Source of the DNA: JB111 sp052093225
GTDB lineage: Bacteria; Actinomycetota; Actinomycetes; Actinomycetales; Actinomycetaceae
DNA length: 64,000 nt
Assembly: GCA_052093225.1 (NCBI GenBank)
Contig: JBQDDG010000001.1
Span: 1 to 64,000, forward strand
Direction of reading: 5' to 3'
Shown: in pieces, positions 1 through 9,400 of the stretch
How the letters are laid out: the number at the start of each line of letters is the position of its first letter
How positions within the stretch are numbered: position 1 is the first letter of the stretch
Notes under the pieces: model-generated
Database searches by the model: none
Told to the model about the DNA's origin: nothing
What the model saw: only the letters and a program-made list of their open reading frames with translations
Made by a program: the position numbers and the translations under genes

Positions 1-1122
1 GTGGCCGTTCCCCGACGGCGGAGCCTGGGTCGGGTGGGTCCGACCACCGTGGCCGTGCTGGCCACCAGGGCCGGCGTGGCTGCCGGGGCCGGGTCGACCT
101 CCGGCGCCGGCCATGACCGCCCGCCGCTGGTCCTCGTGCGCCTTCTGCTCGGCGCGCCGGGCACGGCGGCTGCGCCGCACGAACGCGACGACGACGGCCG
201 CCACGACCGCCAGCGCGACGAGCAGCGGTGCGAGGGCCGCCACGGCCACGACGATTCCCCGGATCGCGCCGGTGAACGCCTCGCCGGCGTCCTCCCACAT
301 GCGGGACCAGCCCGACTGCTCGCCCGGGTCGGCCGTGCCCTCGGTCCGGAGCTCGACGGACAGCGTCGACATCGCAGCCTCCTCACCGAGGGAGGTGCGC
401 TGCGCGCGGAGCTGGTCGAGCTCGGACTGGCGCGTGGTCAGCTCCGTCTCGGCCGCGAGCAGATCCGCCACGGAGCCGGACTCCGCCATCAGTGCCTCGA
501 GCCGGGCCACCGAGGTCTCGAGCGCGCTGATCTCCGCGTCGAGGTCCCGCACTGTGCCGGTGACGTCCTCGGCGTCGATGGCGACGTCGGTGACCTCGCC
601 GATCTCTGCGAGGTCGGCGACGAACGCGTCCACCTCGCCCGGCGGGATCCGCAGCACGAGCTCGGCCCACGCGTCGTCGTCGTCGCTGGACTGGTGCCGG
701 CTGTCGACCCTGCCCTCGTAGGTCCCGGCGAGCTCGACGACGTCCGTCGACGCCGCCTCCGGGTCCTCGACGAGGACGCTCGCGCTGCCCGTGGTGATGA
801 CGACCCGGTCCACGCCGTCGGCGGTGACCTGTGCGGCGTCGACGTCCGGGCCGGTCGCGTCGTCCGCGCCGGTCCCGGTGGCCGCGGAGTCCTGGGCCGC
901 GCTCTCCTCGTGGGTGGTCTCGGGGGCGTTGGGCGTCCAGTCCTGGTCGCCTCCGGAGTCGGAGCTGCTCCCGCACGCGGCCAGGGTCGCGGCGAGGGCG
1001 AGCGTGGCGACGGCGATCCCGCGGCGGGCGGGTCGTGTCTTCGTCGACCGTGCTCCGGGCAGGGGCGGACGGGGGGCGTGGGGAGCCGCGGGCGGTGCCG
1101 CGGGGGGCGTCTGCTGGGTCAT
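1..1122 (-). CDS. DUF4349 domain lipoprotein, C-terminus cut by window edge
   Basis: The reading frame starts at ATG 1122-1120 and is still open at base 1, so 374 codons are visible and the C-terminus is missing. A basic N-terminal stretch of about 30 residues leads into a hydrophobic segment ending in a lipobox (LAATLAAC, Cys about 50), then an acidic low-complexity linker. The middle part resembles DUF4349: a beta-rich region, then a predicted coiled coil (about residues 160-240), then a transmembrane helix near 285-312 (rich in Val, Ala and Leu) followed by a basic, Gln-rich cytoplasmic tail ending in a Gly/His-rich stretch. DUF4349 proteins are membrane-anchored and of unknown function. 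The long segment before the signal sequence is unusual for a lipoprotein, and the ribosome binding site is weak, so the start is less certain than the frame. Confidence 0.8.
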   Translation of the reverse strand, partial: MTQQTPPAAPPAAPHAPRPPLPGARSTKTRPARRGIAVATLALAATLAACGSSSDSGGDQDWTPNAPETTHEESAAQDSAATGTGADDATGPDVDAAQVTADGVDRVVITTGSASVLVEDPEAASTDVVELAGTYEGRVDSRHQSSDDDDAWAELVLRIPPGEVDAFVADLAEIGEVTDVAIDAEDVTGTVRDLDAEISALETSVARLEALMAESGSVADLLAAETELTTRQSELDQLRAQRTSLGEEAAMSTLSVELRTEGTADPGEQSGWSRMWEDAGEAFTGAIRGIVVAVAALAPLLVALAVVAAVVVAFVRRSRRARRAEQKAHEDQRRAVMAGAGGRPGPGSHAGPGGQHGHGGRTHPTQAPPSGNGH

Positions 1123-1299
1123 GCTCGAACAGTCGCAGGCAGATCGTGCCGCCACCACGAGAGCAACCGTTTCGGGACCTCGCGGTGACCGTGCTGTCAC
1201 CGAAGTTCTCCCCATCGCGCCGACCACCGGAGGCCGGCGCGATGAGGTAGGCGCGTGCCCCACCGGCGAAGCCTCGGCGGGGTGGGCGATAGGCTCTGG

Positions 1300-1366
1300 G
1301 CCGGTGATGGACCCCACCGGGATGCCCGCGCATCCGAACCGCCACCACGGCTGATGGCTCCTGCCC
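1300..1366 (+). ncRNA. fluoride riboswitch (crcB motif)
   Basis: The leader of the crcB pair matches the fluoride aptamer. GGTGATGG at 1303-1310 is closed by CCCCACC a few bases later, a GGATGC/GCATCC hairpin follows at about 1319-1334, then GAACCGCC, and the 3' signature CTGATGGCTCCTGCC at 1351-1365. The conserved GATGG and CTGATG..CTCCT blocks are diagnostic of this RNA. It lies about 50 bases ahead of two fluoride channel genes, the classic target. Confidence 0.9.
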
Positions 1367-1387
1367 GTGACCGCGTCCGGGGGCAGG
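1360..1387 (+). promoter_or_regulatory. expression-platform hairpin overlapping the fluoride aptamer
   Basis: CCTGCCC at 1360-1366, part of the 3' conserved block of the aptamer, is perfectly complementary to GGGCAGG at 1381-1387, with a 14-base loop. The two structures cannot form together, so this looks like the switching hairpin. No U-run follows; the hairpin ends about 15 bases before the GAGGAG ribosome binding site at 1403-1408. Whether control is by termination or by translation is inference. Confidence 0.6.
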
Positions 1388-1415
1388 CCCGCCGTACCCG
1401 CGTGAGGAGATCCGC

Positions 1416-1901
1416 ATGACCGCTGGAACGCCACGACCGCCGGCCCGCCCGTCCCCGCGGACCGGCACCGTCCGGGCGTGCGCGCTCGTCGCGGCCGGGG
1501 GAGCGGTGGGTACCGCGGTGCGCGCGCTCGCGAGCGACGCCCTGCCACCGGGCGCGTCGGGCATCCCCTGGTCCACCCTCGCGATCAACCTGCTCGGCGC
1601 CTTCCTGCTCGGACTGCTGCTCGCGGTGCTCCTCGACGGGCGGGCCGGCTCGCCGCGCGGCCCGGGTCTGCGCGGCGACGCGTGGCTCGCCTGCGGGACC
1701 GGCGTGCTCGGCGGGTTCACCACCTACAGCGCGTTCGTCCTCCAGACCGGCGAGCTCGCGGGCGACGGGCGGACCGCCGTCGCGGCCGCCTACGCCGTCG
1801 GCAGCGTGGCTCTCGGACTGGTGGCGGCCGGCGTCGGCCTCGCGGCCGGGGACGTCGCCACCCGACGACGGCGCCGCGACGGCACGGGGGACGACGCATG
1901 A
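1416..1901 (+). CDS. crcB: fluoride channel subunit CrcB/FluC, first copy
   Basis: A 161-residue small membrane protein of the CrcB/Fluc family, which forms dual-topology dimeric fluoride channels that export F- passively. Four hydrophobic segments are visible, with the family signatures W-x-T-L-A-I-N-L-L-G (about residues 50-59) and G-x-L-G-G-F-T-T-Y-S (about 99-108). A 25-residue Pro/Arg-rich N-terminal extension precedes the first membrane segment. ATG 1416 follows a GAGGAG site. Its stop overlaps the ATG of the next gene. The upstream fluoride riboswitch indicates induction by fluoride. Confidence 0.95.
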   Translation: MTAGTPRPPARPSPRTGTVRACALVAAGGAVGTAVRALASDALPPGASGIPWSTLAINLLGAFLLGLLLAVLLDGRAGSPRGPGLRGDAWLACGTGVLGGFTTYSAFVLQTGELAGDGRTAVAAAYAVGSVALGLVAAGVGLAAGDVATRRRRRDGTGDDA

Positions 1902-2260
1902 TTCTCCTGCTCACGGCGCTCGCCGGCGGGGCCGGGGCGGCCGCGCGGTTCCTCGTCGACACCTGGGTGGCCCGCCACCACCGCCTGTCCCTCCCGCTGG
2001 GCACGGCCGTCGTCAACGTCGGCGCCTGCTTCCTCCTCGGGCTCGTCACCGGGGCGTTGACCGGCGCCGCGCCCGGATCCGCGCTGGAGACGATCCTCGT
2101 CGTCGGCCTGCTCGGCGGCTACTCGACGTTCAGCACGGCGAGCGTGGAGGGGGCCCGGCTCCTGCGCGAGGGCCGCGCCCGCGCCGCGCTCGTCCACTCC
2201 GGCGGGATGCTGCTCCTCAGCCTGGCCGCCGCGCTGCTCGGCCACGCGCTCACCGCCTGA
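1898..2260 (+). CDS. crcB: fluoride channel subunit CrcB/FluC, second copy
   Basis: A 120-residue second CrcB/FluC protein whose ATG overlaps the stop of the first copy by four bases, so the two are translationally coupled. It carries G-x-A-A-R-F (about residues 12-17), P-L-G-T-A-V-V-N-V-G (about 34-43) and G-L-L-G-G-Y-S-T-F-S-T (about 70-80), where the N and the FST-like segment line the channel in the family. Tandem copies of this kind are known to form heterodimeric channels. It has no N-terminal extension, unlike copy one. Same fluoride-responsive transcript. Confidence 0.95.
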   Translation: MILLLTALAGGAGAAARFLVDTWVARHHRLSLPLGTAVVNVGACFLLGLVTGALTGAAPGSALETILVVGLLGGYSTFSTASVEGARLLREGRARAALVHSGGMLLLSLAAALLGHALTA

Positions 2261-2548
2261 CCCGCCCGACGGCGTCGTGAGGCCACGGCGCCGGGGGGCC
2301 GCCCGGGGGGGGTGTCGGCGGGCCGGGGCGCGGCCCCCCGCGGGGAGGCGCCCCCACCCCCGGGCCGCCGCGCGGCCGGGCCAGGCGCCCCCCCCCGCCC
2401 CCCCCGGTCGGGGTCGTGCCCCCGGCGCTCGGCGCCCCCGACGGCGTGGTGAGACTCGGGACCGGGCCGCGACCCGCGGTCGAGGTGAGGCCCGGGACCG
2501 GGCCGCGACCCGCCGTCGGGCCCCGACGCCGTCGCGACGGCCGGAGCG
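2261..2548. repeat. G/C-homopolymer spacer with a 36-bp-period direct repeat
   Basis: No gene is seen here. The spacer between crcB and the amidotransferase has runs of 8 G and 8-9 C (2307-2410), and a 21-bp repeat starting CGGGACCGGGCCGCGACCCG occurs at 2457-2477 and 2493-2513. The related phrases CCCGACGGCGTCGTGAG (near 2266) and CCCGACGGCGTGGTGAG (near 2436) are also duplicated. Both flanking genes end here, so a convergent terminator is expected, but no single clean hairpin stands out. Confidence 0.6.
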
Positions 2549-3280
2549 TCAGCCGAACCGGCGGGCGAAGGCGGCGAGGATGCCGTGCGCGTCGTCGACC
2601 CGGGCCCGCGAGATCTCCTCGACCACGCGGTCGAACTCCTCGGCCGGGAAGTAGCCCGAGTGCAGGTAGTCGGTCATGCGCCGCACGAGGCCCGCGGTGT
2701 CCAGCTCGGGGTGGAACTGGGTGACGTACTGGCGCGTGCCGAACCGCAGCATCTGGACGGGCGTGGGCTCCGACGTCGCGAGGACGACCGCCCCCTCCGG
2801 CGGCACGGTCACCGCCTCGTGGTGCCCCACGTACGCGCAGAAGGTCGGCGGGACGTCGGCGAGCAGCGGGTCGGCCCGCCCGGCGTCGGTCAGCGCGATG
2901 CGCACGGCGGAGGTGCCGCGGCCGTAGGTGTGGTCGACGACGGCGCCCCGGTGCCGGGTGAGGGTCCCGACGGCGTAGCACAGCCCCATGAAGGGGACGT
3001 CGCCGGCCAGGACGTCGTCCAGGAGCGGGCCGAGCCGGTCCTCCGTGCGGCGCTGGAGCTCGGACTGGTCCGCGAGCGGTGTGGAGCCGGTGAACGGGGA
3101 GCCGCCCTGGAGGACGCCGGCGAACGCGGTGACGTCGGGGGCGACGTAGGCGTCCGCGGTCATCTGGGCCCGGACGATGCGCTCGGGCGCGACGCCCATG
3201 TGCCGGGCGATCGCCGTGTGCTCGTCGTCGGCGGCGCGTTGCTCGGGGCGCGACGAGAGCAGGAGGAACGGGGCGGGCAC
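2549..3280 (-). CDS. class I glutamine amidotransferase domain protein
   Basis: A stand-alone class I glutamine amidotransferase of about 243 residues, related to the GMP synthase glutaminase domain. Seen: the nucleophile elbow F-M-G-L-C-Y-A-V-G, a Y-V-G-H-H-E block, and the catalytic pair Q-F-H-P-E. Such proteins release ammonia from glutamine or act as gamma-glutamyl hydrolases; the substrate is not known. The frame is open up to 3445, but homology begins at about A-P-F-L-L-L-S-S-R-P, so I place the start at GTG 3280-3278; another GTG further upstream is possible. It is divergent from ppdK. Confidence 0.8.
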   Translation of the reverse strand: MPAPFLLLSSRPEQRAADDEHTAIARHMGVAPERIVRAQMTADAYVAPDVTAFAGVLQGGSPFTGSTPLADQSELQRRTEDRLGPLLDDVLAGDVPFMGLCYAVGTLTRHRGAVVDHTYGRGTSAVRIALTDAGRADPLLADVPPTFCAYVGHHEAVTVPPEGAVVLATSEPTPVQMLRFGTRQYVTQFHPELDTAGLVRRMTDYLHSGYFPAEEFDRVVEEISRARVDDAHGILAAFARRFG

Positions 3281-3506
3281 CAGAAGATCTTGCCCCAGCC
3301 GCCACGGGGACGGCGAGCGCACGAGCCCGCGTCCACCATGCGGTCGATCACCCCCGTGACCGCGCCGTCGCACCCCGCCCGGGCGGCCCGGGACGCCCGG
3401 TGATTCCACATGGTGACAACCGACCCCGCGGAATCCCGGCGGCACCTACGGTGCACGCATGCGCACGAGGCGGCGTGCGCTGTGAGAAAAAGGGTGTGTG
3501 ACAGCG

Positions 3507-6224
3507 ATGTCGACGTACGTGTACCGGTTCACCGAGGGTGACAAGGACCAGAAGGACCTCCTGGGCGGCAAGGGGGCGAACCTCGCGGAGATGACGCGGC
3601 TCGGCCTCCCGGTGCCACCGGGCTTCACGATCACCACGGAGGCCTGCCGGGCCTACCTGCGCGACGGCACCGTGCCCGCGGACCTGCGGGTCCAGGTCAC
3701 GCTCGCGCTGCGCGAGATGGAGGACACCGCGGGGCGCTCGCTCGGCGACTTCCACGAGCCACTGCTTGTCTCCGTGCGCTCGGGCGCGAAGTTCTCCATG
3801 CCCGGGATGATGGACACGGTCCTCAACATCGGCCTCAACGACGCCTCCGTGCAGGGGCTCACCGAGCTCGCCGGGGACGCGCGCTTCGCCTGGGACTCCT
3901 ACCGGCGTCTCATCCAGATGTTCGGCAAGACCGTCCTCGACGTCGACGGCGAGCTTTTCGCCGACGCGCTCGACGCGAAGAAGGAGGCGCGCGGCGCGGC
4001 GGCCGACGTCGACCTCACCGAGGACGACCTGCGCGAGCTCGTCGACGAGTACAAGCAGATCGTGCGCGACCACTCCGGCCGCGAGTTCCCGCAGCACCCC
4101 CGCGAGCAGCTCGACCTCGCCGTCGAGGCCGTGTTCCGGTCCTGGAACACCGACCGCGCGCGCCTCTACCGGCGCCGCGAGCGCATCTCGGACGACCTGG
4201 GCACGGCCGTCAACGTCGTGACGATGGTCTTCGGCAACCTCGGGGACAGCTCGGGCACGGGCGTCTGCTTCACCCGCGACCCCTCCACCGGCGAGTCCGG
4301 CATGTACGGGGACTACCTCGTCAACGCCCAGGGCGAGGACGTCGTGGCCGGCATCCGCAACACCCTTCACCTCACCGACCTCGAGACCCTCGACCCGACG
4401 TCCTACGCGGACCTGCGCGCCGCGATGCGCCGCCTCGAGACGCACTACCGCGACCTGTGCGACATCGAGTTCACGATCGAGCAGGGCAAGCTGTGGCTCC
4501 TGCAGACCCGGGTGGGCAAGCGGACGGCCGGCGCCGCGTTCCGCGTGGCCACCCAGCTCGTCGACGAGAACCTCATCACGATGGACGAGGCCATCGCGCG
4601 GGTCACCGGGGCCCAGCTCAGCCAGCTGATGTTCCCGCAGTTCGACCCCGCGGCCGCCAAGGAGCACCTGACGACCGGACTGTCGGCCTCCCCGGGCGCC
4701 GCCGTCGGCGAGATCGTCCTGGACACCGCCCAGGCCGAGGCCCGCAGCGCGGCCGGGGCCGACGTCATCCTCGTGCGGCGCGAGACCAACCCCGACGACC
4801 TGGGCGGCATGATCGTGGCCAAGGGCGTCCTCACCTCCCGCGGCGGCAAGACCTCCCACGCCGCCGTCGTCGCCCGCGGCATGGGGACCTGCGCCGTGGT
4901 GGGCGCGGAGCAGATCGACGTCGACCCCGCCGCCGGGACCGTCACGGTGGGGGAGCGCGTGCTCCGGGCGGGCGACGTCATCGCCATCGACGGCACGACG
5001 GGCGAGGTCTTCCTCGGCGACGTGCCCGTCGCCGACTCACCGGTCATGGCCTACATCTCCGGCGGGATCGAGGCCGGCCTCGCGGCCGCCGGCGACGACG
5101 TCGACACCCGCGAGCTCGTCGAGGCGGTCCACCGGGTCCTCACCCACGCGGACGACAGGCGCCGCATGGACGTGCGCACCAACGCCGACACGGCCGCCGA
5201 CGCGCAGCGTGCCCGCGAGCGCGGCGCCCAGGGCATCGGGCTGTGCCGCACCGAGCACATGTTCCTCGGCGACCGGCGCGAGCTCGTCGAGCGGCTCATC
5301 CTCGCCGAGGGCGCACAGGACCGGGACGCCGCGCTGGCCGGGCTGCTCGAGCCCCAGCGGTCCGACTTCGAGGGACTGCTCGAGGCGATGGACGGCCTGC
5401 CGGCCACGATCCGGCTCATCGACCCGCCGCTGCACGAGTTCCTGCCCGACCTCACCGAGCTGTCCGTCGAGGTGGCGCTCGCCGAGGAGCGCGGCGAGAG
5501 CGGGCCGGAGGTCGAGCGGAAGGAGACCCTGCTGGCCGCGGTGCGCCGCATGCACGAGTCCAACCCGATGCTCGGCCTGCGCGGCGTGCGGCTCGGCCTG
5601 AAGATCCCGGGCCTGTTCGCCCTCCAGATCCGGGCGGTCGCCGAGGCCGCCGCCCGCCGGATGGCCGCGGGCGGGAACCCGCAGCCCGAGATCATGGTGC
5701 CGCTGGTCGGCTCGCGCCGGGAGCTGCAGATCGTGCGCGACGAGGCGGAGGAGGTCGTCGCCGCCGTCGCCGCCGAGCACGGCGTCACGCTCGACATCCC
5801 CATCGGCTGCATGATCGAGCTGCCGCGCGCGGCCATGACGGCGGAGCGGATCGCCGACGAGGCGGACTTCTTCTCGTTCGGCACCAACGACCTCACCCAG
5901 ACGGCGTGGGGCTTCTCCCGCGACGACGTCGAGGGCGCGTTCTTCGCCGACTACCTCGCCAACGGCGTGCTCACCATCTCCCCGTTCGAGACCATCGACG
6001 CCGACGGCGTGGGCGCGCTCGTGCGCATCGGCGCCGAGCGGGGCCGGGCCACGAAGCCCGGGCTCAAGCTGGGCGTCTGCGGCGAGCACGGCGGGGACCC
6101 GGAGTCGATCCACTTCTTCGAGCAGGTCGGGCTGGACTACGTCTCCTGCTCGCCGTTCCGTGTGCCGGTCGCGCGCCTCGAGGCGGGGCGCGCCGCGGTC
6201 AGCGCGGAGGACGCCACCCGCTGA
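3507..6224 (+). CDS. ppdK: pyruvate, phosphate dikinase
   Basis: Interconverts pyruvate + ATP + Pi with phosphoenolpyruvate + AMP + PPi in the cytoplasm. The 905-residue length fits the bacterial family. Seen in order: the N-terminal nucleotide-binding domain (G-G-K-G-A-N-L-A-E-M near residue 15), the swivelling phosphohistidine domain with G-G-K-T-S-H-A-A-V-V-A-R-G (His about 451), and the C-terminal PEP-binding barrel with L-G-V-C-G-E-H-G-G-D (catalytic Cys about 858). ATG 3507 is preferred to GTG 3498 because it begins at the usual M-S-T-Y-V-Y-R-F. Confidence 0.97.
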   Translation: MSTYVYRFTEGDKDQKDLLGGKGANLAEMTRLGLPVPPGFTITTEACRAYLRDGTVPADLRVQVTLALREMEDTAGRSLGDFHEPLLVSVRSGAKFSMPGMMDTVLNIGLNDASVQGLTELAGDARFAWDSYRRLIQMFGKTVLDVDGELFADALDAKKEARGAAADVDLTEDDLRELVDEYKQIVRDHSGREFPQHPREQLDLAVEAVFRSWNTDRARLYRRRERISDDLGTAVNVVTMVFGNLGDSSGTGVCFTRDPSTGESGMYGDYLVNAQGEDVVAGIRNTLHLTDLETLDPTSYADLRAAMRRLETHYRDLCDIEFTIEQGKLWLLQTRVGKRTAGAAFRVATQLVDENLITMDEAIARVTGAQLSQLMFPQFDPAAAKEHLTTGLSASPGAAVGEIVLDTAQAEARSAAGADVILVRRETNPDDLGGMIVAKGVLTSRGGKTSHAAVVARGMGTCAVVGAEQIDVDPAAGTVTVGERVLRAGDVIAIDGTTGEVFLGDVPVADSPVMAYISGGIEAGLAAAGDDVDTRELVEAVHRVLTHADDRRRMDVRTNADTAADAQRARERGAQGIGLCRTEHMFLGDRRELVERLILAEGAQDRDAALAGLLEPQRSDFEGLLEAMDGLPATIRLIDPPLHEFLPDLTELSVEVALAEERGESGPEVERKETLLAAVRRMHESNPMLGLRGVRLGLKIPGLFALQIRAVAEAAARRMAAGGNPQPEIMVPLVGSRRELQIVRDEAEEVVAAVAAEHGVTLDIPIGCMIELPRAAMTAERIADEADFFSFGTNDLTQTAWGFSRDDVEGAFFADYLANGVLTISPFETIDADGVGALVRIGAERGRATKPGLKLGVCGEHGGDPESIHFFEQVGLDYVSCSPFRVPVARLEAGRAAVSAEDATR

Positions 6225-6229
6225 CCGCC

Positions 6230-6345
6230 GCGAGTGCGGTTCGTCGTCGTCGAGATTGCGGTGGGGGCTCACCGAGATTGCGGTGGGGGCTCGCCGAGAT
6301 TGCGGTTGGTCGGTGGCGAGGTTGCGGTTCGTCGTCGAGAGGGCG
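6230..6345 (+). repeat. 22-bp-period short repeat array
   Basis: The core GAGATTGCGGT occurs at 6252, 6274 and 6296, with GAGGTTGCGGT at 6318 and a shortened GAGTGCGGT at 6232; each is 22 bases from the next. The 11-base spacers are partly conserved (the first two full units share GGGGGCTC). It fills the gap between ppdK and the FAD/Fe-S oxidoreductase gene. The same core, with the same 22-base spacing and on the opposite strand, reappears at 8778-8810 inside the next gene. Confidence 0.85.
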
Positions 6346-6481
6346 CGAGGTGGTCGGATCCGGCCGTACCGGGTGCCGGTTCGCGCCCTCTCGGTGATTC
6401 CGGGCGGTCCCGGGCTGCGGTTCGTCCCGCCGATCGGCCCGCCGTGACGCCACCGGCGCTCGAGGAGAGACACTGGACCCT

Positions 6482-9400
6482 ATGACGACGACGGCGGAGC
6501 GCACCTCGCCAGGCGCGGCGGGACCGGGGCCCACGGGCCAGGACGTGACCGAGCTCGAGGCTGCGTTGCGCTCGGCGGTCGACGGCGAGGTCTCGTCCGG
6601 CACGCGCCGCCGCGCCGAGTACTCCACCGATGCTTCGAACTATCGCGTGGTCCCGCAGGTCGTCGTGGTGCCGCGCGACGTCCCGGACACGCTCGCCGCC
6701 CTCGACGTGGCCCGCACCGCTGGCGCGCCCGTCACCCTGCGCGGCGGCGGCACCTCGACGGCCGGCAACTCCATCGGGCCCGGCGTCGTCCTCGACCTGT
6801 CCCGGCACCTCACCGGCATCGGTGAGATCGACCCCGAGGCGCGCACCGCCGTCGTCGAGCCGGGCGTGGTCCTCGCCGACCTGCAGCGCGCCGCCGCCCC
6901 GCACGGTCTGCGCTTCGGGCCCGACCCGTCCACGCAGAACCGCGCCACCATCGGCGGGATGATCGGCACCAACGCCTGCGGCCCGCACGCCCTCGCGTAC
7001 GGGCGCACGGCGGACAACGTCCAGTCGCTCGACGTGGTCGACGGGCTCGGCCGCCGCTTCACCGCGGGCTCCGGTACCGGCGCGCTCGACGTGGTCGACG
7101 GACTGTCCTCCCTGGTCACACGGGGGCTTGCGCCGATCCGGTCCGAGCTGGGCCGGTTCGGTCGCCAGGTCTCCGGTTACTCTCTCGAGCACCTGCTGCC
7201 CGAGAACGGCCGCGACCTCGCCAAGATGCTCGTCGGCTCCGAGGGCACGCTGGTGACGATGCTCGGCGGCACCGTGCGGCTCGTGCCCGTGGCCGCGCGG
7301 CCCGTGCTCGTGGTGCTCGGCTACCCCGACATGATCGCCGCCGCGGACGCGGTCCCGGCCCTCCTCGCGCACGGCCCGCTCGCCGTCGAGGGCCTGGACG
7401 CGCGGCTCGTCGACGTCGTCCGGCGGGCCAAGGGGTCCGGCGCCGTGCCGGAGCTGCCGGCCGGACAGGGCTGGCTGATGGTCGAGGTCGGCGCCGAGGA
7501 GCACGAGTCCGAGGCGGACGTCCTCGCCCGCGGCCGCGCGCTCGCGGCGGCCGGTGGGACCGACGCCGCCGTCGTCGTCCCCGCGGGGCCGCAGGCCGAC
7601 GCGCTCTGGCGGATCCGGGCCGACGGCGCCGGGCTCGGCGGGCGCACGCCCGCCGGGATGCCGGCGTGGCCGGGCTGGGAGGACGCCGCCGTGCCGCCCG
7701 AGAACCTCGGCGCCTACCTGCGCGACTTCATGGGGATGCTCGACCGTCGCGGCCTCGACGGGTTGCTCTACGGACACTTCGGCGACGGCTGCGTCCATGT
7801 GCGCATCGACTTCCCCCTCGACGACGGCGCCCGCGGCGCCCGGGAGTTCACCGAGACCGTGGGCGAGGCGGCGGACATCGCCGTCGCGCACGGCGGGTCA
7901 CTCTCCGGCGAGCACGGCGACGGGCGGGCGCGCTCCGAGCTGCTGGACCGGATGTACGGGTCGGAGGTCATGGGACTGTTCGGCCAGGTCAAGAACCTGT
8001 TCGACCCCAAGGCGTTGCTCAACCCCGGTGTGCTCGTCGACCCGGACCCGGTGGGCGCGCACCTGCGCCGGCCCGCCGCGGCGCCGCTCCCGGTCGCGCG
8101 CGGAGGCGGCTTCGCGTTCAGCGAGGACGGCGGAGACGTCACGCGCGCCGCCCACCGCTGCACCGGTGTCGGCAAGTGCCGGGCGGACAGCTCGGCCTCG
8201 GGCGGCTTCATGTGCCCGAGCTACCTCGCCACCAAGGACGAGAAGGACGTCACCCGCGGCCGCGCCCGCGTGCTCCAGGAGGTGACGAACGGCGAGCTCG
8301 TCGCCCGCTGGGACGACCCGGCGCTGCTCGAGTCGCTCGACCTGTGCCTGTCCTGCAAGGCCTGCTCGGCGGACTGCCCGGCGGGCATGGACGTCGCACG
8401 GCTCAAGGCGGAGACGCTCCACCGCGCGTACGAGGGCAAGATCCGCCCGCGGACCCACTACACCCTCGGGCGGCTGCCGATCCTCGCGAACCTGGTGACG
8501 GCGGTGCCCGGGCTCGCCCGCCTCGCCAACGCCGTGCTCACCGTGGGCGCGCTGCGGAAGCTGGCGTTCGCCGTCGCCGGGGTCGACACCTCGCGCGCGA
8601 TGCCGGGGTTCGCCACGCAGCGGCTGACGACCTGGTGGCAGAAGCGGACCGGTGGGCGTGCTGCCGTGCGGGCGGCCGCATCGGGAGCCCTGCAGGGCCG
8701 CGGTCTCGCCGGGGCGGAGCCCGGCGCGGGCGCCTCGACGGGAGCGTCGCTGCCGACCGTCGCCCCGGACACGACGAACCGCAATCTCGACGGCTCCGAA
8801 CCGCACTCTCGACGAGAGGGGGGTGGGGCGGGCGAGCCGGCCCGATACGTCGTGCTGTTCGCCGACTCGTTCTCCGAGACGCTCGACGGGAACGGCGCGA
8901 AGGCCACCGTCGAGCTCCTCGAGTCCGCCGGCTACACGGTGGTCCTGCCCGAGGACAAGGTCTGCTGCGGCCTCACCTGGATCTCGACGGGCCAGCTCGA
9001 CGGCGCCCGCAAGCGCATGCGCGACCTGCTCGACGTCCTCGCGCCGTTCGCGGCCAACGGCATCCCGGTGGTCGGCGTCGAGCCGTCCTGCACCGCGGCG
9101 CTGCGCGACGACATGCCGGAGCTCCTGCCCGACGACCCGCGCGCACACCTGCTCGCCGGCGGCACCTACACGCTCGCCGAGCTCCTCACCGCGCCGGCGC
9201 CCGTCGGTCCGGGGGAGAGGTGGAACGCGCCGGACCTCAGCGGCGTCGAGGTCGTCGCGCAGCCGCACTGCCACCACCACTCGGTGATGGGCTGGGAGTC
9301 CGACCGGGCGCTCATCGCCTCGACCGGGGCGACGACCACCTCGCTCGCGGGCTGCTGCGGACTGGCCGGCAACTTCGGGATGGAGAAGGGACACGCCGAG

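Noticed and set aside
1..1188. Long open frame on the plus strand over the DUF4349 gene
   Set aside because: High GC keeps alternate frames open; the minus-strand frame has a lipobox, coiled coil and family similarity, while the plus-strand product is Arg/Gly-rich with no recognisable domain.
3348..6473. Long minus-strand frames opposite ppdK
   Set aside because: Shadows of ppdK codon bias; no domains, and ppdK is certain.
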